Shown one piece after another: positions 24,501 to 34,617 of a stretch of 64,000 nt of DNA. The notes beneath the pieces are model-generated. The model was given only the letters and a program-made list of their open reading frames with translations, did no database searches and was not told where the DNA came from. A program made the position numbers and the translations under genes. Origin of the DNA: Pomacea canaliculata (lineage: Eukaryota; Mollusca; Gastropoda; Architaenioglossa; Ampullariidae); assembly GCF_003073045.1 (NCBI RefSeq), contig NC_037590.1, forward strand, positions 4,676,016-4,740,015, written 5' to 3'. How positions within the stretch are numbered: position 1 is the stretch's first letter; the number at the start of each line of letters is the position of its first letter.

Positions 24501-26391
24501 TCTCTACACTTTGGGTATTTTTATGAGGGAATGAAGTTCACTAAGTGCTTTATTGAGCTACCCTATAAGTGCTTGTACCAACTGTGAACAGTTATCCTCC
24601 TTTCCCACCAAACTAAAGCCTGTAACTAATGCCATGAGATGTATAGTTACATTCACTATGCAACTGACAGAAACAAGTATGTTATTCAAATACAAACACC
24701 TACAAACCCACAACAAAGACAACCATAATTATAACACCATTTTAAAAAGCATTTTTTAACTTATTAAAAATTCCATCACCATCCTCTTTCATTCTGATTT
24801 CAAGAAATATTTTCTTTGTTTTCATATAGTAAATCAGAATATATATTAAACTATATATACATATATCAAATTATGGAAAAAAATATTTTTTGAAATCAGA
24901 ATGAAAGAGGCATAAGAGAGTGGAGCAGACAGTGTTGATGGTCTGTCATGAGGAATCAAGTTTTAAAAAATCATTTACACCCTATGTATAATGGAAGGTA
25001 CAAAACAGTTGAATTTATTTACAAATATTTTGTCCTTTGTACTTTTTGTCCTGACAGTATGAGCAGCCAAATGCTGTCCACAACATGGCTTTGGATTGAC
25101 AGATTTTCAGATACTTTTAAATCAACAAAACACTCTATTGAACCCTTAATTAGCTGTAAAAGGTCAAAATAAAGGCTGTTCCTTAACTGTTTAGATTGTT
25201 GGAAGTGAAGTGTAAGAGAGGGCAATGTTCTCGAGGATAGCTTTACATGAGGCCGGCTGCCATCTCTTCTCCTTCACTGCTTTACCTTCTCCAAACCCTC
25301 AATGAAGTCAGGTACCCATTCCTGGCAGCTGAGTCGACTAGGGGAATTATTAAGCCTGCAAGCTTCTGGCTTTGGACACCAGTGTTCTAACAATTAAGCT
25401 GTTAAAGGAAAATAATACAGAATATGGATTGAAAGGCCTAAGGGTATCTTCTTTTATTTGCTCTTGCACCTTTCACAGCATAGTATGTTTTGTACCAGGA
25501 TTGTTATGAAAAGAACATCATGATGCAGCGGTCATGATCTTGTAAGTGGGGGAGGAAAGAATAAATTAAGGGTGTTGGACCTATTTCATTAACAGATGTG
25601 GCTATCACCACAAAAAACATTGGGTACCTCATGTGTTATATAGTATGTCTCAATTTGGATGCAAAGATATGCCTGGAAAAAGCCTGATTTATAGAAGGTA
25701 ACTGTCTATATCCAAGTATTTTCTTGAACTGTGCACTGTCTGCAGGAGTGTATGTGAAAGGCCTGTTTCTGGAAGGTGCACGATGGGATCGGAAACTAAA
25801 AGTACTGAATGAGTCATATCCAAAAGTGCTGTTTGATACTATGCCAGTTGTAAGTTTCTTTTAGCTCTGTTGTTAAAGCACATTTGTGTGTACATATATG
25901 TGTGTGCGTGTGCATTTCATGCATACATTCATATATGCAGGTTTATTTGCATGTTGTTTTCCTCTAAATTGCCTTTTTGTAATAAAATGATGTAAAGATA
26001 AGAAAATCAATCAAAACTGTGTAAATTCTGACAGATTATCTAATCATAGGCTAGATTTCTAATAGTCACTCAACTTGCTTTATTTGTGTTTAGTGTGGTT
26101 AGCGGTGTTAAAAAAAAACCCAATAAGCTCCTAACTCAAGTCAGACAAGTTTCATATTGGTTTATCTGTTTCTTGCTTTTCCAGATGTGGCTGAAACCCA
26201 TCAAGCGTTCAGACCTCAAAGATACCCATTCCTACCTGTGTCCAGTGTATAAGACCAGTGAACGCAGAGGAACACTGTCCACCACAGGTCACTCCACCAA
26301 CTTTGTCATTGGAATGATGATTCCTTCAAACAAGCCTCAAGAACACTGGGTCTGCCGTGGCGTAGCCCTTCTGTGTCAGCTGGACAATTAA
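550..26391 (+). CDS. DNAH7: Dynein axonemal heavy chain 7-like, 3' part (27 exons)
   Basis: This is the motor subunit of an inner-arm axonemal dynein, which drives ciliary and flagellar bending by ATP-dependent sliding on microtubules. About 1,580 C-terminal residues are present. Exons: 550-730, 983-1212, 2003-2192, 2489-2628, 2833-3036, 3403-3545, 3967-4218, 4497-4611, 4988-5151, 5513-5666, 6148-6339, 6667-6800, 8026-8158, 8503-8781, 8918-9163, 9396-9488, 10392-10568, 11403-11564, 11767-11967, 12843-13004, 18124-18309, 18892-19029, 23123-23353, 23561-23713, 24307-24484, 25746-25849, 26185-26391. The order is AAA4 end ([20 protein letters not shown]), coiled-coil stalk with microtubule-binding tip, AAA5, AAA6 ([18 protein letters not shown]) and C-terminal domain ending [10 protein letters not shown]-stop. 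Residue by residue it follows remembered vertebrate DNAH7 better than DNAH3 or DNAH12. All exon phases join cleanly except at exon 2489-2628, which is one base short (near 2580) and shifts the frame. Confidence 0.93.
1237..1438. mobile_element. hAT-type MITE in DNAH7 intron
   Basis: A 202-bp element starts CAGTGGTTCTTAACC and ends GGTTAAGAACCACTG, a perfect 15-bp terminal inverted repeat. It is flanked on both sides by the 8-bp direct repeat CTCTATGC (1229-1236 and 1439-1446). An 8-bp duplication with CAGTGGTT-type ends is the hallmark of hAT transposons. There is no coding capacity, so it is a non-autonomous copy. Inside, a ~27-bp block around CACATTCACCGAACCCTTCT occurs twice, 36 bp apart. 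The perfect duplication and termini imply a fairly recent insertion. It sits only 24 bp downstream of the splice donor of exon 983-1212. Confidence 0.9.
2003..4611 (+). other. Dynein stalk and microtubule-binding domain block
   Basis: Exons in this span encode the antiparallel coiled-coil stalk. The rising helix is at 2003-2628 ([17 protein letters not shown] onward). The microtubule-binding tip is at 2833-3545 ([20 protein letters not shown] to [10 protein letters not shown]). The returning helix is at 3967-4218, rich in Lys, Glu and Leu heptads ([18 protein letters not shown]) and ending GGLGGEK. Exon 4497-4611 then enters AAA5 ([18 protein letters not shown]). This order is standard for axonemal heavy chains. 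The one frame break of the gene lies in the rising helix. Confidence 0.9.
9606..9945 (+). mobile_element. LINE 3'-end fragment (3' UTR only)
   Basis: This matches the 3' untranslated tail of the LINE copies at 46672 and 28318. It includes the end segment with TAAGCACTACGAGCATTCTCC, the CGCTACACAAATCTTGCG block and an ATT-rich tail. The coding end is nearly all lost (only about the last codons, CATTACTCTTAA, remain). It is a 5'-truncated copy, typical of target-primed reverse transcription. Plus orientation is inferred from the tail. Confidence 0.75.
9996..10290 (+). mobile_element. tRNA-derived SINE, family A
   Basis: The head looks like a tRNA gene. An A-box-like stretch (GGTGGTGCAACTGTTAGTGCC) lies at about 10008-10030 and a B-box-like GGTTCAGCTCT follows about 40 bp later. 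After it come a conserved body (CTGTTTACATGGCTGGCTGCC) and a simple CATTGTCATGATGATGA end. Related copies are at 18505-18690 and, reversed, 37909-37980. It lies just downstream of a LINE tail in a DNAH7 intron. Confidence 0.7.
10737..11285 (-). mobile_element. 5'-truncated LINE (non-LTR retrotransposon), minus strand
   Basis: Read on the minus strand, the element starts inside the reverse transcriptase ORF near its C-terminus. It shows [19 protein letters not shown], then [18 protein letters not shown] and [11 protein letters not shown]-stop. A ~350-bp 3' UTR ends in a TTTGCATTTATTATTATT tail. The W-N-S-L-P and L-K-T-H-L-F motifs close the ORF2 protein of many LINEs of the CR1/L2/RTE-like groups; the exact clade is not settled. 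In-frame stops show it is dead. Confidence 0.8.
13088..13268 (+). repeat. 5' LTR of the Ty3/gypsy element
   Basis: A 181-bp repeat starts TGTGACATAAGGC and ends AATAACACAACA, identical by eye to the copy at 17494-17674. It contains a TTTAAATATA stretch that may serve as a TATA-like element. The five bases before it (GCTGG) do not match the five after the 3' LTR (GTCAT), so no target-site duplication is evident. Confidence 0.95.
17494..17674 (+). repeat. 3' LTR of the Ty3/gypsy element
   Basis: This 181-bp repeat is identical by eye to the 5' LTR and is preceded directly by a purine tract (AAAGAAAGGGAGA) that would prime plus-strand synthesis. Confidence 0.95.
17808..18087 (+). mobile_element. 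Probable solo LTR
   Basis: A 280-bp block begins TGTAGAG and ends CTCTACA, short inverted termini of LTR type. Inside are a TATA box (GGTATATAAGG, about 17981) and, about 35 bp later, a poly(A) signal (AATAAAAG, about 18016), the usual U3-R arrangement. It is more GC-rich than its surroundings and unrelated to the LTR of the neighbouring Ty3/gypsy element. No internal region and no clear target duplication are seen, so it is best read as a solo LTR left by recombination; exact ends are uncertain. It ends 36 bp before a DNAH7 exon. Confidence 0.55.
18505..18690 (+). mobile_element. tRNA-derived SINE, family A, diverged copy
   Basis: It shares with the copy at 9996 the head (GGTCTAGTGGTGCAGTAATTAAG), a B-box-like region (TCTGGGCTCAGATCTTGTCC) and the body (CTGTTTACATGTCTGGCTGC). 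It is older-looking, with many differences. Confidence 0.65.
19030..23122 (+). other. Long DNAH7 intron, no recognised gene
   Basis: A 4.1-kb intron between two perfectly phased dynein exons. Small open frames inside show no family resemblance, no splice-supported continuation and ordinary intron composition. I see no clear transposon in it. Confidence 0.6.
24783..24910. repeat. Long palindrome / MITE-like hairpin
   Basis: The left arm CCTCTTTCATTCTGATTTCA and continuing bases pair with the right arm TGAAATCAGAATGAAAGAGG at 24891-24910. The stem is about 30 bp with one or two mismatches around an AT-rich loop of about 65 bp. The size and shape suit a small foldback MITE. CAT borders both ends (24779-24782 reads CCAT; 24911-24913 reads CAT), a possible short duplication. 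It lies in the DNAH7 intron before the penultimate exon. Confidence 0.65.
25205..25400 (-). mobile_element. tRNA-derived SINE, family B
   Basis: On the minus strand the sequence begins with a degenerate tRNA-like head (TTAATTGTTAGAACACTGG, then a B-box remnant near GCTTGCAGGCTTAATAATTCC). A body follows, with GGGTACCTGACTTCATTGAGG and GGAGAAGGTAAAGCAGTGAAGG. This layout is typical of molluscan SINEs. No second copy of this family was noticed in the window. Confidence 0.5.
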
Positions 26392-28255
26392 TGTGCCATT
26401 GCCAGAACAATGGATCTTGTGGGCCATTACATATACATGAGGGTGCAGGGAGCATCTCAAGCAAAAGTAAAAGACAGTCTACACTTCACACAATGTACTC
26501 TGTATAAAAACATGATATTTAGGAGAATTCGAAGACAATTCTGTATATAAAAATCCCAGTCATTGTTTGCACATGAGAAAGTCAGGCTTTGTTTGGACAA
26601 GTACTTTTGTTCCACATCATGACTTTTATTGGCATGTTGTGTATAATCCCATCCCGGAAAAATAGCTATTTACATTTTTTAATCTTTTAATCTGTTCTGA
26701 GCTCTTCTCTGCAATCTTTATTTATTCATGTCCTCCTTTTTATGGGATATGCTCTTTTTTATTAGTGAGTGTGGGTGTATATATATATATCTTTTACAAT
26801 CATTTCCCTCACTTGCCACTTAACATGCTGTCCATTTTTTATTGCACTAAGAATATTTACAAATGTTATGCCTATTGGCTACCATTTTAAGAGTGAGAGA
26901 TATATATATTTAACAAAGTATGCAACTGACCAAAATCTGTTTTTCACATTCAGGTATTTTTTTTTAAATTGTCCTTCATGTAGAAGGAATTGTGATACAA
27001 AAGACTTTGTAAAACATCTCCATATCATTAATATCAATATTGATCTTAATTTAGAGGCTCCTTCACATGATGGACTACTTTTGAGTTGGTGGTGTTTGAG
27101 ATGATGTCTGTGTAAAGGCAAAGGACTTACATAAGACGCTGCTTTTATTTAAATATGGTAAATTTTAGGAAAACCTAGGAGATGAGATCACCGAATCATC
27201 AAGCCTTGAGTAAAGGTACAGAACTGAGATAATCCAATCACTGCAGGTGACTTCGAGTGAATACATAGATCCATCACGAATTAATATCCCACATCCATGG
27301 ATCTATCTTTCACAGCAGCATGAATATTATTACATCATCAAACAATTGTAATGCAGAACAGAAGTGAGATCACATCATTGTCATGTTTTGCGAGTAGGAG
27401 AGTGAGGTTACTACACTAAGGTTTTCTGTGTTCACTGATTTGCCAGAAGTCCAAGTATTTTTTGGTTGCAGTGAATTTGGTGCTGGTCAGAAATGGTTAA
27501 TACTGTGCTGTGTTTATAACTAGTAGTAGCAGTGGACATTTAAAGGTTTTTGTTTTTCAGGCCACGTTTGTAATGGTTTTCCTGTCCACAAATTTTGTTT
27601 GGAGATAGTACTTTAGCTGCTTAACGGATATATCAACCAAATCCTTGCATAGTTACACTCACTGATTTTAACCATAACAGTATTTAGAGAAGGACATCTT
27701 GGGGTTCAGAGGCATTCCGTATAGCTGGAACTCAGTTATGTAACTGCTGACATTTGTTCACAAGCTGTTGACTGAATGTAATGTACATTTTTTTCAGGTC
27801 TGTGATACTTTTGTGTACATAAGGTAGAGCAGCGGAAATTCTGTTTGGGATAAAAAGTTGTTTTTCCCCTCATAATTTAGCTTTACCCTGTAATGGCAAA
27901 TCATTTTTGTTGAATGATTAGAATGTGCTGTCTAATGACAAAATAATGAAATTTAAATCAGAAAGAGTGGCTAGGACTTGGGGTGATCCTTTCAGTTGGA
28001 ATGATGATCAGAATCTTTGTTCCCTAAACATTAAGCTGAAGGAAGACTAAAAGTGTAGACTGTTTTTCACTGTTAATTATGAGACGGTGTTAACTTTCCT
28101 GATGGAAAATATTGTTAAAAATACTTTATGTATATTTATTTTACAAATATTGTGGAGAATTTATTCTTCAGACTCATAAACCATCCTTGTATATTTTGTT
28201 GTACAGATTGTAAGTAAAATTTTTATCAGAAATAAAATTTGAATACTTTAGCATA
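26392..28255 (+). other. DNAH7 3' UTR with poly(A) signal
   Basis: AT-rich sequence follows the stop codon (26389-26391). The canonical signal AATAAA at 28231-28236 is a suitable end. No further coding exon is seen. The exact cleavage site is a guess. Confidence 0.55.
28231..28236 (+). terminator. Candidate DNAH7 polyadenylation signal
   Basis: AATAAA followed by AT-rich sequence, 1.84 kb after the stop codon. It is the last good signal before the LINE remnant begins. Confidence 0.45.
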
Positions 28256-28317
28256 ATTACCACAGTCTAAGCACATACACAAACTACTCTTGAAGGCTTA
28301 AATAAAAATCACAAATT

Positions 28318-29037
28318 AATAACAATAATAAATGCAAAAATAAAGTGCTTACTCACACTCCTAAGGAGCATGCTCTTAGCGCTTAAGAACAAGAAAGAAA
28401 CATGGACAGCATACGAGGGACCGGAAAACAAATAAATAACATATGAACTATGAAGTAATAAACAACCATACTAAACGAAGAATAAAATCAAATACAGAAA
28501 ACACAAAGAGGAACCAAAGAACAAGAACAAGAGCTGAGAGTAACATGATATTGTAAAAGGAAGGGTGTGACAAAGGAATAGCATCATGGGAAAGGTTGTT
28601 AGGAGTAATGTTTATGGAAGAGGTGTGTTTTCAGTGCACGTTTAAAGGATTCAATGGTGAGTAGGTGGCGGGTATGGAAAGGGAGAGAGTTCCATTGTTT
28701 CGCTGAACAATAACTAAAAATCCTGTGGCCATATGTTATTTTAGTGACAGAAGAGTAAGGAGACAATCATCAGATGACGAGCGGAGTTGTCTAGCTGGGA
28801 CATAAAGGAAGAGACAGTTGTAACTTGTTTAGCAGAATCAAGTCTGCAGTGACAATGAATCCTGATGGAGGACGCAAAGGTGATGTTGGTTTCGCCCACC
28901 TTGATGTGACTTGGTGGACAAAGAAGTGAAGATGGATTTCTTCTTCTCGAACATAGGAGGGCTTCCATTTTATCATCTTGGAGTTTACGTTTGTTTGACA
29001 CCATCCATTGTTTACATGTAATATTGCCATGCAAACA
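28318..29037 (-). mobile_element. LINE remnant with reverse transcriptase fragments, minus strand
   Basis: This is the longest LINE copy in the window. On the minus strand it shows a reverse transcriptase thumb-like block (WMVSNKRKLQDDKMEALL, akin to the W-M-x-x-N-K-L-K-L motif of CR1/L2-type LINEs). After an internal jump come RSSDDCLL-like residues, TYGHRIFSYCSAKQWNSLP, LKTHLFHKHYS-stop, the shared 3' UTR and a TTTTGCATTTATTATTGTTATT tail. It is interrupted by frame changes and a probable internal deletion. It lies downstream of the DNAH7 poly(A) signal, tail-to-tail with it. Confidence 0.8.
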
Positions 29038-32000
29038 ACAACAAAATAACTTCTGTTGGGAATTTTAGATCACATATTACATTGGTATTGATCAAATGTC
29101 AGTAGAACATTTGCACTTTTGGTTTAGCCAGAAATCAATGAGAGATAATTAGTTGTTTCCAATTCTTGAGATTAAAATGGGATGATGAACACCACAGGAA
29201 AACATGAATTGTTCAGACAATGGAGAACAATAACTGGTCAAAAATGATTAAATTTGGAGCACAAGCTTGCAAGCTTGAGAGATAATTAACTTTTAAAACT
29301 TTTTGCATATGTAGGTGTGTGCAGGTCATTAGCATCAAAGTTGTTCCTGACATTTGTCGCGCACATAATTGACAGTATATTTACAATAGACTGAATAGAG
29401 GATACTGAAGAAAATTACACATTTAACTATATAAATAAAGCGTTAGACATTGTTATAAGCTTAAATAAGAGACTGCAAGGGACAAATATGTTGGTAGAGA
29501 TAAAAATGACTGATATTTGCAGCCATCATTCAAGAAAAACTGATCCGACAGATTCCCCCCAGCATCACTCAATGTCCATAGGGGGTGGTGATGTTGAAGT
29601 CCTCTAAAAGGAGGACAGGAGGAGGAAATGGGGCCAGAAAGACCTTCCAGGTCTTGTTGAGAGATTTGAGCAGGGGACACACTGATCGTCTTGGCCAGAG
29701 TTACTCATGCAGCATTCATTTGCTTGAAGAGTGTAAAGAGTAACTTGGATAAACTGAAGGGACATCAGTATGTTGAGTACGCAAAGCACGAGGGGCTTTG
29801 AAGAAAACAGGTGGAAGGTAGGAGGTAAATCTCCTGTAAAAGTATTACAGAAAAGAAACATGCTGCAAGACAGTGTAGATACAGCTGCTCAGCAAGCATG
29901 TTCAGGTGTGGTAGGCACAGGTGTGTGGTTTTCACTGGTGATTATCTCTACCACGTATCTTTCTTTCCTCTTATTCATTGTTGGGAGATTTGCTTGATGC
30001 AATCTCCCTCAGACACAGATCACCTTACATGACAAAGGAGGCTATAAAGAAGAGACCAAGGGTAAAGATAGCATAATGGAGAGAGACAAGACAAAGACTA
30101 GTAGGAAGATAATGCAGCAGGATAGAAGGTGGAGAGTTAGCTGGATAAGACTATAGATGATTGAGAAAAGAAAGGGGTGGGTCAGCACAGACACCCAGCC
30201 AGAGAGGCTGTTGAATATGGTACCACCCCATGTTTGTACTGGGCAAATAGTATATGTAATGTTGACTTATTGACAAATGATCATGATAACCAAGTACACA
30301 TGGCTACATAGCTGGCATTTGACACGTTCAACAACTCCAAGCATTGAGTGACAAATAGCTACTTTAATCAGGCTGCACTGACAGATGCCTCCTAGTCACA
30401 CTACCTGCCTTATAACAGGTCAGTGTTGTTCCACCAGTTCACCCAAATCCCAGCAATTAAGACTATCAGTAAATTCAAAAAAGGACTCAAAATACCTATA
30501 CACAGCAATAATTTAAATACAAAAATAATTTAACGACACAAAGTAAAGAAATATACTTTTACAAATTCCATCACCATTGAAAGAAGCTAATTTATTTTCC
30601 CCTCTACTTTTTTTTTGTCTTTGCCCCTTGATTTCTGGCTGCAATGATGCTTTACATACACAGCTACGTGATATGATTTTTCTCACAGCTTCTATACATC
30701 TTCCTCTAGAGTCTAGATCACCTACACTTGCATTTAAGACTATGCACACATCCCAACATTTACACAGTGGCAAATGCTTATTTGAATTAAAATATTGCTG
30801 ATACTAAGGAACCGGCTAAAACACAAATAGCTCCTTGCATTTGAAATAACTGTTTTCCAACTTCTAGCAGCACTGCTTTATTGCTACTTCTTAGTGCTTG
30901 CATAGCACAGTGGAAACAAACTCTAGGCTGTCTGAAATGACATCCCTGGATAGTACTTTATTAAAAACCTTCAATGTTTAATATTAGCATAATATGAAAA
31001 TAAAACTATTTTAACACATCTCTCCATGCACAAAGGTGTCATTTAAAAAAAACACCAATGCAAGACATTTTCATTATGATCTTCGTTGCATAATCATCTT
31101 TAATATTTGTAGATGGGTAAACACATCAACCATATCCTTGACATACCCATGCAATGATGAATCTGAAAGAAGCACAGTTTTTGTACAAGAACAAATACAA
31201 CAATGAGTCAACTATTCGTATGTAGGTCTGCTGCAAAAAGATAAGTTACCAACTTTTCTCATGCCTACAGAATGAAAGAAAATGTGAGCAGATGTAACTT
31301 GTACAGTGAACAAATGATCACTGTAGCTTGACACACTGAACCATGTATTCTGATGAAGCATGTTCTTACACTCTTCTGAGCACATTGCTCATTTGTTCAA
31401 CTTTTGTCCATGCCTTTTGGAAATATTTGACCTGGCAGATTGCTGTGTATTAAATGAGTATGTCAAATGATGCATAGGACAAGAGAGAAAAAAAATGCAG
31501 AAATTCACATTCCAGCTTGAACACTTGCAATTCATTTGGCTTCCAAAACATTTACAAACTCTCAAAAGTATTCATGCTTACGACTATTTATTTTTGATAA
31601 AAAATACTTACACAAAGAAAAAAACATTATTCAATCTCAGAAAGACATAACATACCAAAAACCATTACGTCTAATAAAAGAAAGTTTGGAACATCAACAA
31701 TTTTTTTCGATTGAAAGTCTCAAGTACATAATCCTTTGTTAGGATATTAACCAAAGGACTGCACATCTAGTGTTTAGTGATAAAAAAGAGTATTGTCATG
31801 ATGTAATAATGATGCCAGGTTCAGTTTATCAAGCTGTCATTATGTATTCAACAGTTGCAACAGGGTCAATAATTTATGTGCATCTTCAAGGTACATCCAA
31901 AAGAAAATAAAAGATACCAAATAAGGTATAAACTTGGTAACAAAGCATTACACAAAAAAACCCAAACAAAACAAGCCCTATGCCATGACTAAATTTGTAT

Positions 32001-34617
32001 GGCATTGTAATAAGAATTTGTTAAAAAAAGTTTAGAATACAAAATAAAAATGTGCACATCAAGATTTGTAATATTGCACATATTACCTCTGCAGATGCTG
32101 GTCTGGACAATATATTCTAATCAGAGTAGATGCCTAATAAATGAAGATAATATGAAAACTTGAAAGATGCCATATTTATGTGGATGGGAAAAGTACACTA
32201 AAATTTAACAAAAAACAAAAAAAAAAATTACACACCCCCACCCTCTAATAGTTAAGTAGATAAATTATTGTCTTATTACTTTCAGAATGAGCAAAGCCAA
32301 GAAAACAGAGACATTGACAAAATCCTGAAAAATCACAAATCACTGACCCACATCTGCAATTGCACGAGAGTGCAATCTGCTCGGCCTGCTTAATATAAAA
32401 TGCAGCATATCTTGAAAGATAAATTACTTGAGAGTTGTAAATTTGCCACCACAGTTTAAGCAATACAGATTTAGAGAGAAGCTTCATCATGCTCTACTTT
32501 GTGAAATCTAGTTTACTGTAATCCTATAAAAATGTAACATGCTGAAAAAATATTCTCTACTAAATGTAAAACTGTGCATGCACACATATGATTGGAACAT
32601 TACTCCAACAGCACCATTACATTACCTAGTCATCAGCCATTTAGAATCAGGCCAGATAAAAAGTGTTAAGTAGTCAATTCTTCCACTAAGTCAAAATCCA
32701 CTCTTGCACCATCCCTTTAAATATTTTGCTGAATGATCATGCAACCCATTAGTGGCAACACAATCCACTTGAAAAACATAGCTCTGAATGTTCCCCCAAC
32801 TAAGGAAATTGATAAGTGGGTGGAAAAATAAAAAGTGCCGCCAACTTCTGATGTCTCAAACGCATTCAGGTCACAGCTTTGGTCTATGGTTGCTCATCAA
32901 TTCCTTTATCTTTGCCCTATCCAAGTGTTTGTGCGATTACTTAAAAATCATCTTTTCGAAAACGAGTAAAAGTTTAGATTTAAGAAAATGATCAGTTACA
33001 CATCAAAGTTAGGTACACCACTGAAAAAGAACTATCAGCAACTCTTTAACATTTGTATAGGAAAGATGCATAGTCAGTAGACTCAAGCCGACGGGCAAGT
33101 ATCAGTAGAAGGGGGAAAAAAGCAGTGAATATATGTACACAAGCACACCCAAGAGACTTCAACCCAATCTCCCATGCAACGTGAACTGAGGCAGAGTTAA
33201 CAAAAGTATCTGGCCAGAGGTGGCAGAGTGAGGAACAGCAGGGACCAGCTGATAGCAAAGAACAAAATGTCTGGCATTCACTTGACAATGGACACAGGTA
33301 GCAGTCTTCCAGGTGCTCAGGTACAGACTTGTGTGCATCACAACTTTTTTTAAGGTCTCTAAGGTTTTAACTCAGCGGCAGATATCAACAGTGTCACAAC
33401 CACAAAGATGGATATTTCATATAAATTTGTTTACATCTCTACATTGTTTAAAACACCAGGCTGCATCTTGAAATATACTCCTGCCATTCTCATCTGGGTA
33501 GCAGCAAGGGTGGAGATTAGTTAAAACCAGAAAAATATGCTGTGTAATGCTAAAGCTAACTATGAATCCATACTTCAACCAAAACGTTCAGTCATTAAGA
33601 TTTGCTCTCAAGGCAAGCTTTGCAACCTGTGCAAAATGCAGTGTAACTGGCTTCTAACTAATCAAGGCAGTTTTGCTTCAGTTGGTCCCCACATCTATTG
33701 CACACGTATTTCTGGGGAGTAGGGTAGGAGAATCACCAAGGACCATAATTATATAACAAATGAGGGATGCTACATAGAATTCATCATACATGACAGCATT
33801 GTGCAACAATTGAAAGAGACAACACTAAAATTCAGCTGGAAGAGATCAGAGATGATGTATTGCATGTCTTCTTGCTCAAAGGTACGTTTAGTTTTGTGCT
33901 TTGCTATTATTATTAATTTGTAATGTTTAAGTACGTGTTAATAATTCATTTGTTATAAATATCTTAGGACTTTAAAAAATGCTTGATATTTCCAATGTGC
34001 ATATATTTTTCCCCAAACACCAAGACAGTTCTTCTGTTAAGATTCATGCTGTATATACCGCTCAGAATACTTTTCAACTACAGTAATACAGTAATATGCG
34101 TGTGTGTACACAAGTGAAATGCAAATCGAGAATCAGAAGAATGAGTGCACATACTACATTTTGAAACTATTCCCATTTCAATAAAAGAGACGTTTACCTT
34201 TACAAATAAATAAAAAGCATATACTGTATTGTTTCACCTAAAAATTTGACAAAGTCTCTAAAGGACTGATATGTAACAACAGAGAAAAAAGCCTCTATCG
34301 CAAATGTGTAAGCAATGACACAAAAATTACAAGCTCAAGTCCTTAACAAGTTTTAAAACATGATCATGATTTACACTTTTCTTCAAGGTCTTAAAACTCT
34401 AATAAACAGTTTGCAGCAGTGAATGGGATTTGCATTGCTCCAACACTTACTTTGTCCAAGGAATGTTGCTATTTGTTATGGAAAGAAGATTGTATTATAA
34501 AATCTGCACAACATAATCAGATGCACTGTAATAATAATTTTTTGTGAATGGTGCATAACTTTAACCCCTTCCCTCCCCATCTCAAAAGGAGAAAAGCGTT
34601 TTGGTAAGCCAGGCAGT
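29038..34617. other. Intergenic stretch, no gene recognised
   Basis: 5.6 kb of AT-rich DNA between the LINE remnant and the desaturase stop codon. The part nearest 34617 must include the desaturase 3' UTR (minus strand), but several TTTATT candidates exist and I cannot choose among them. Open frames here are short and show no family motifs. Confidence 0.5.
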
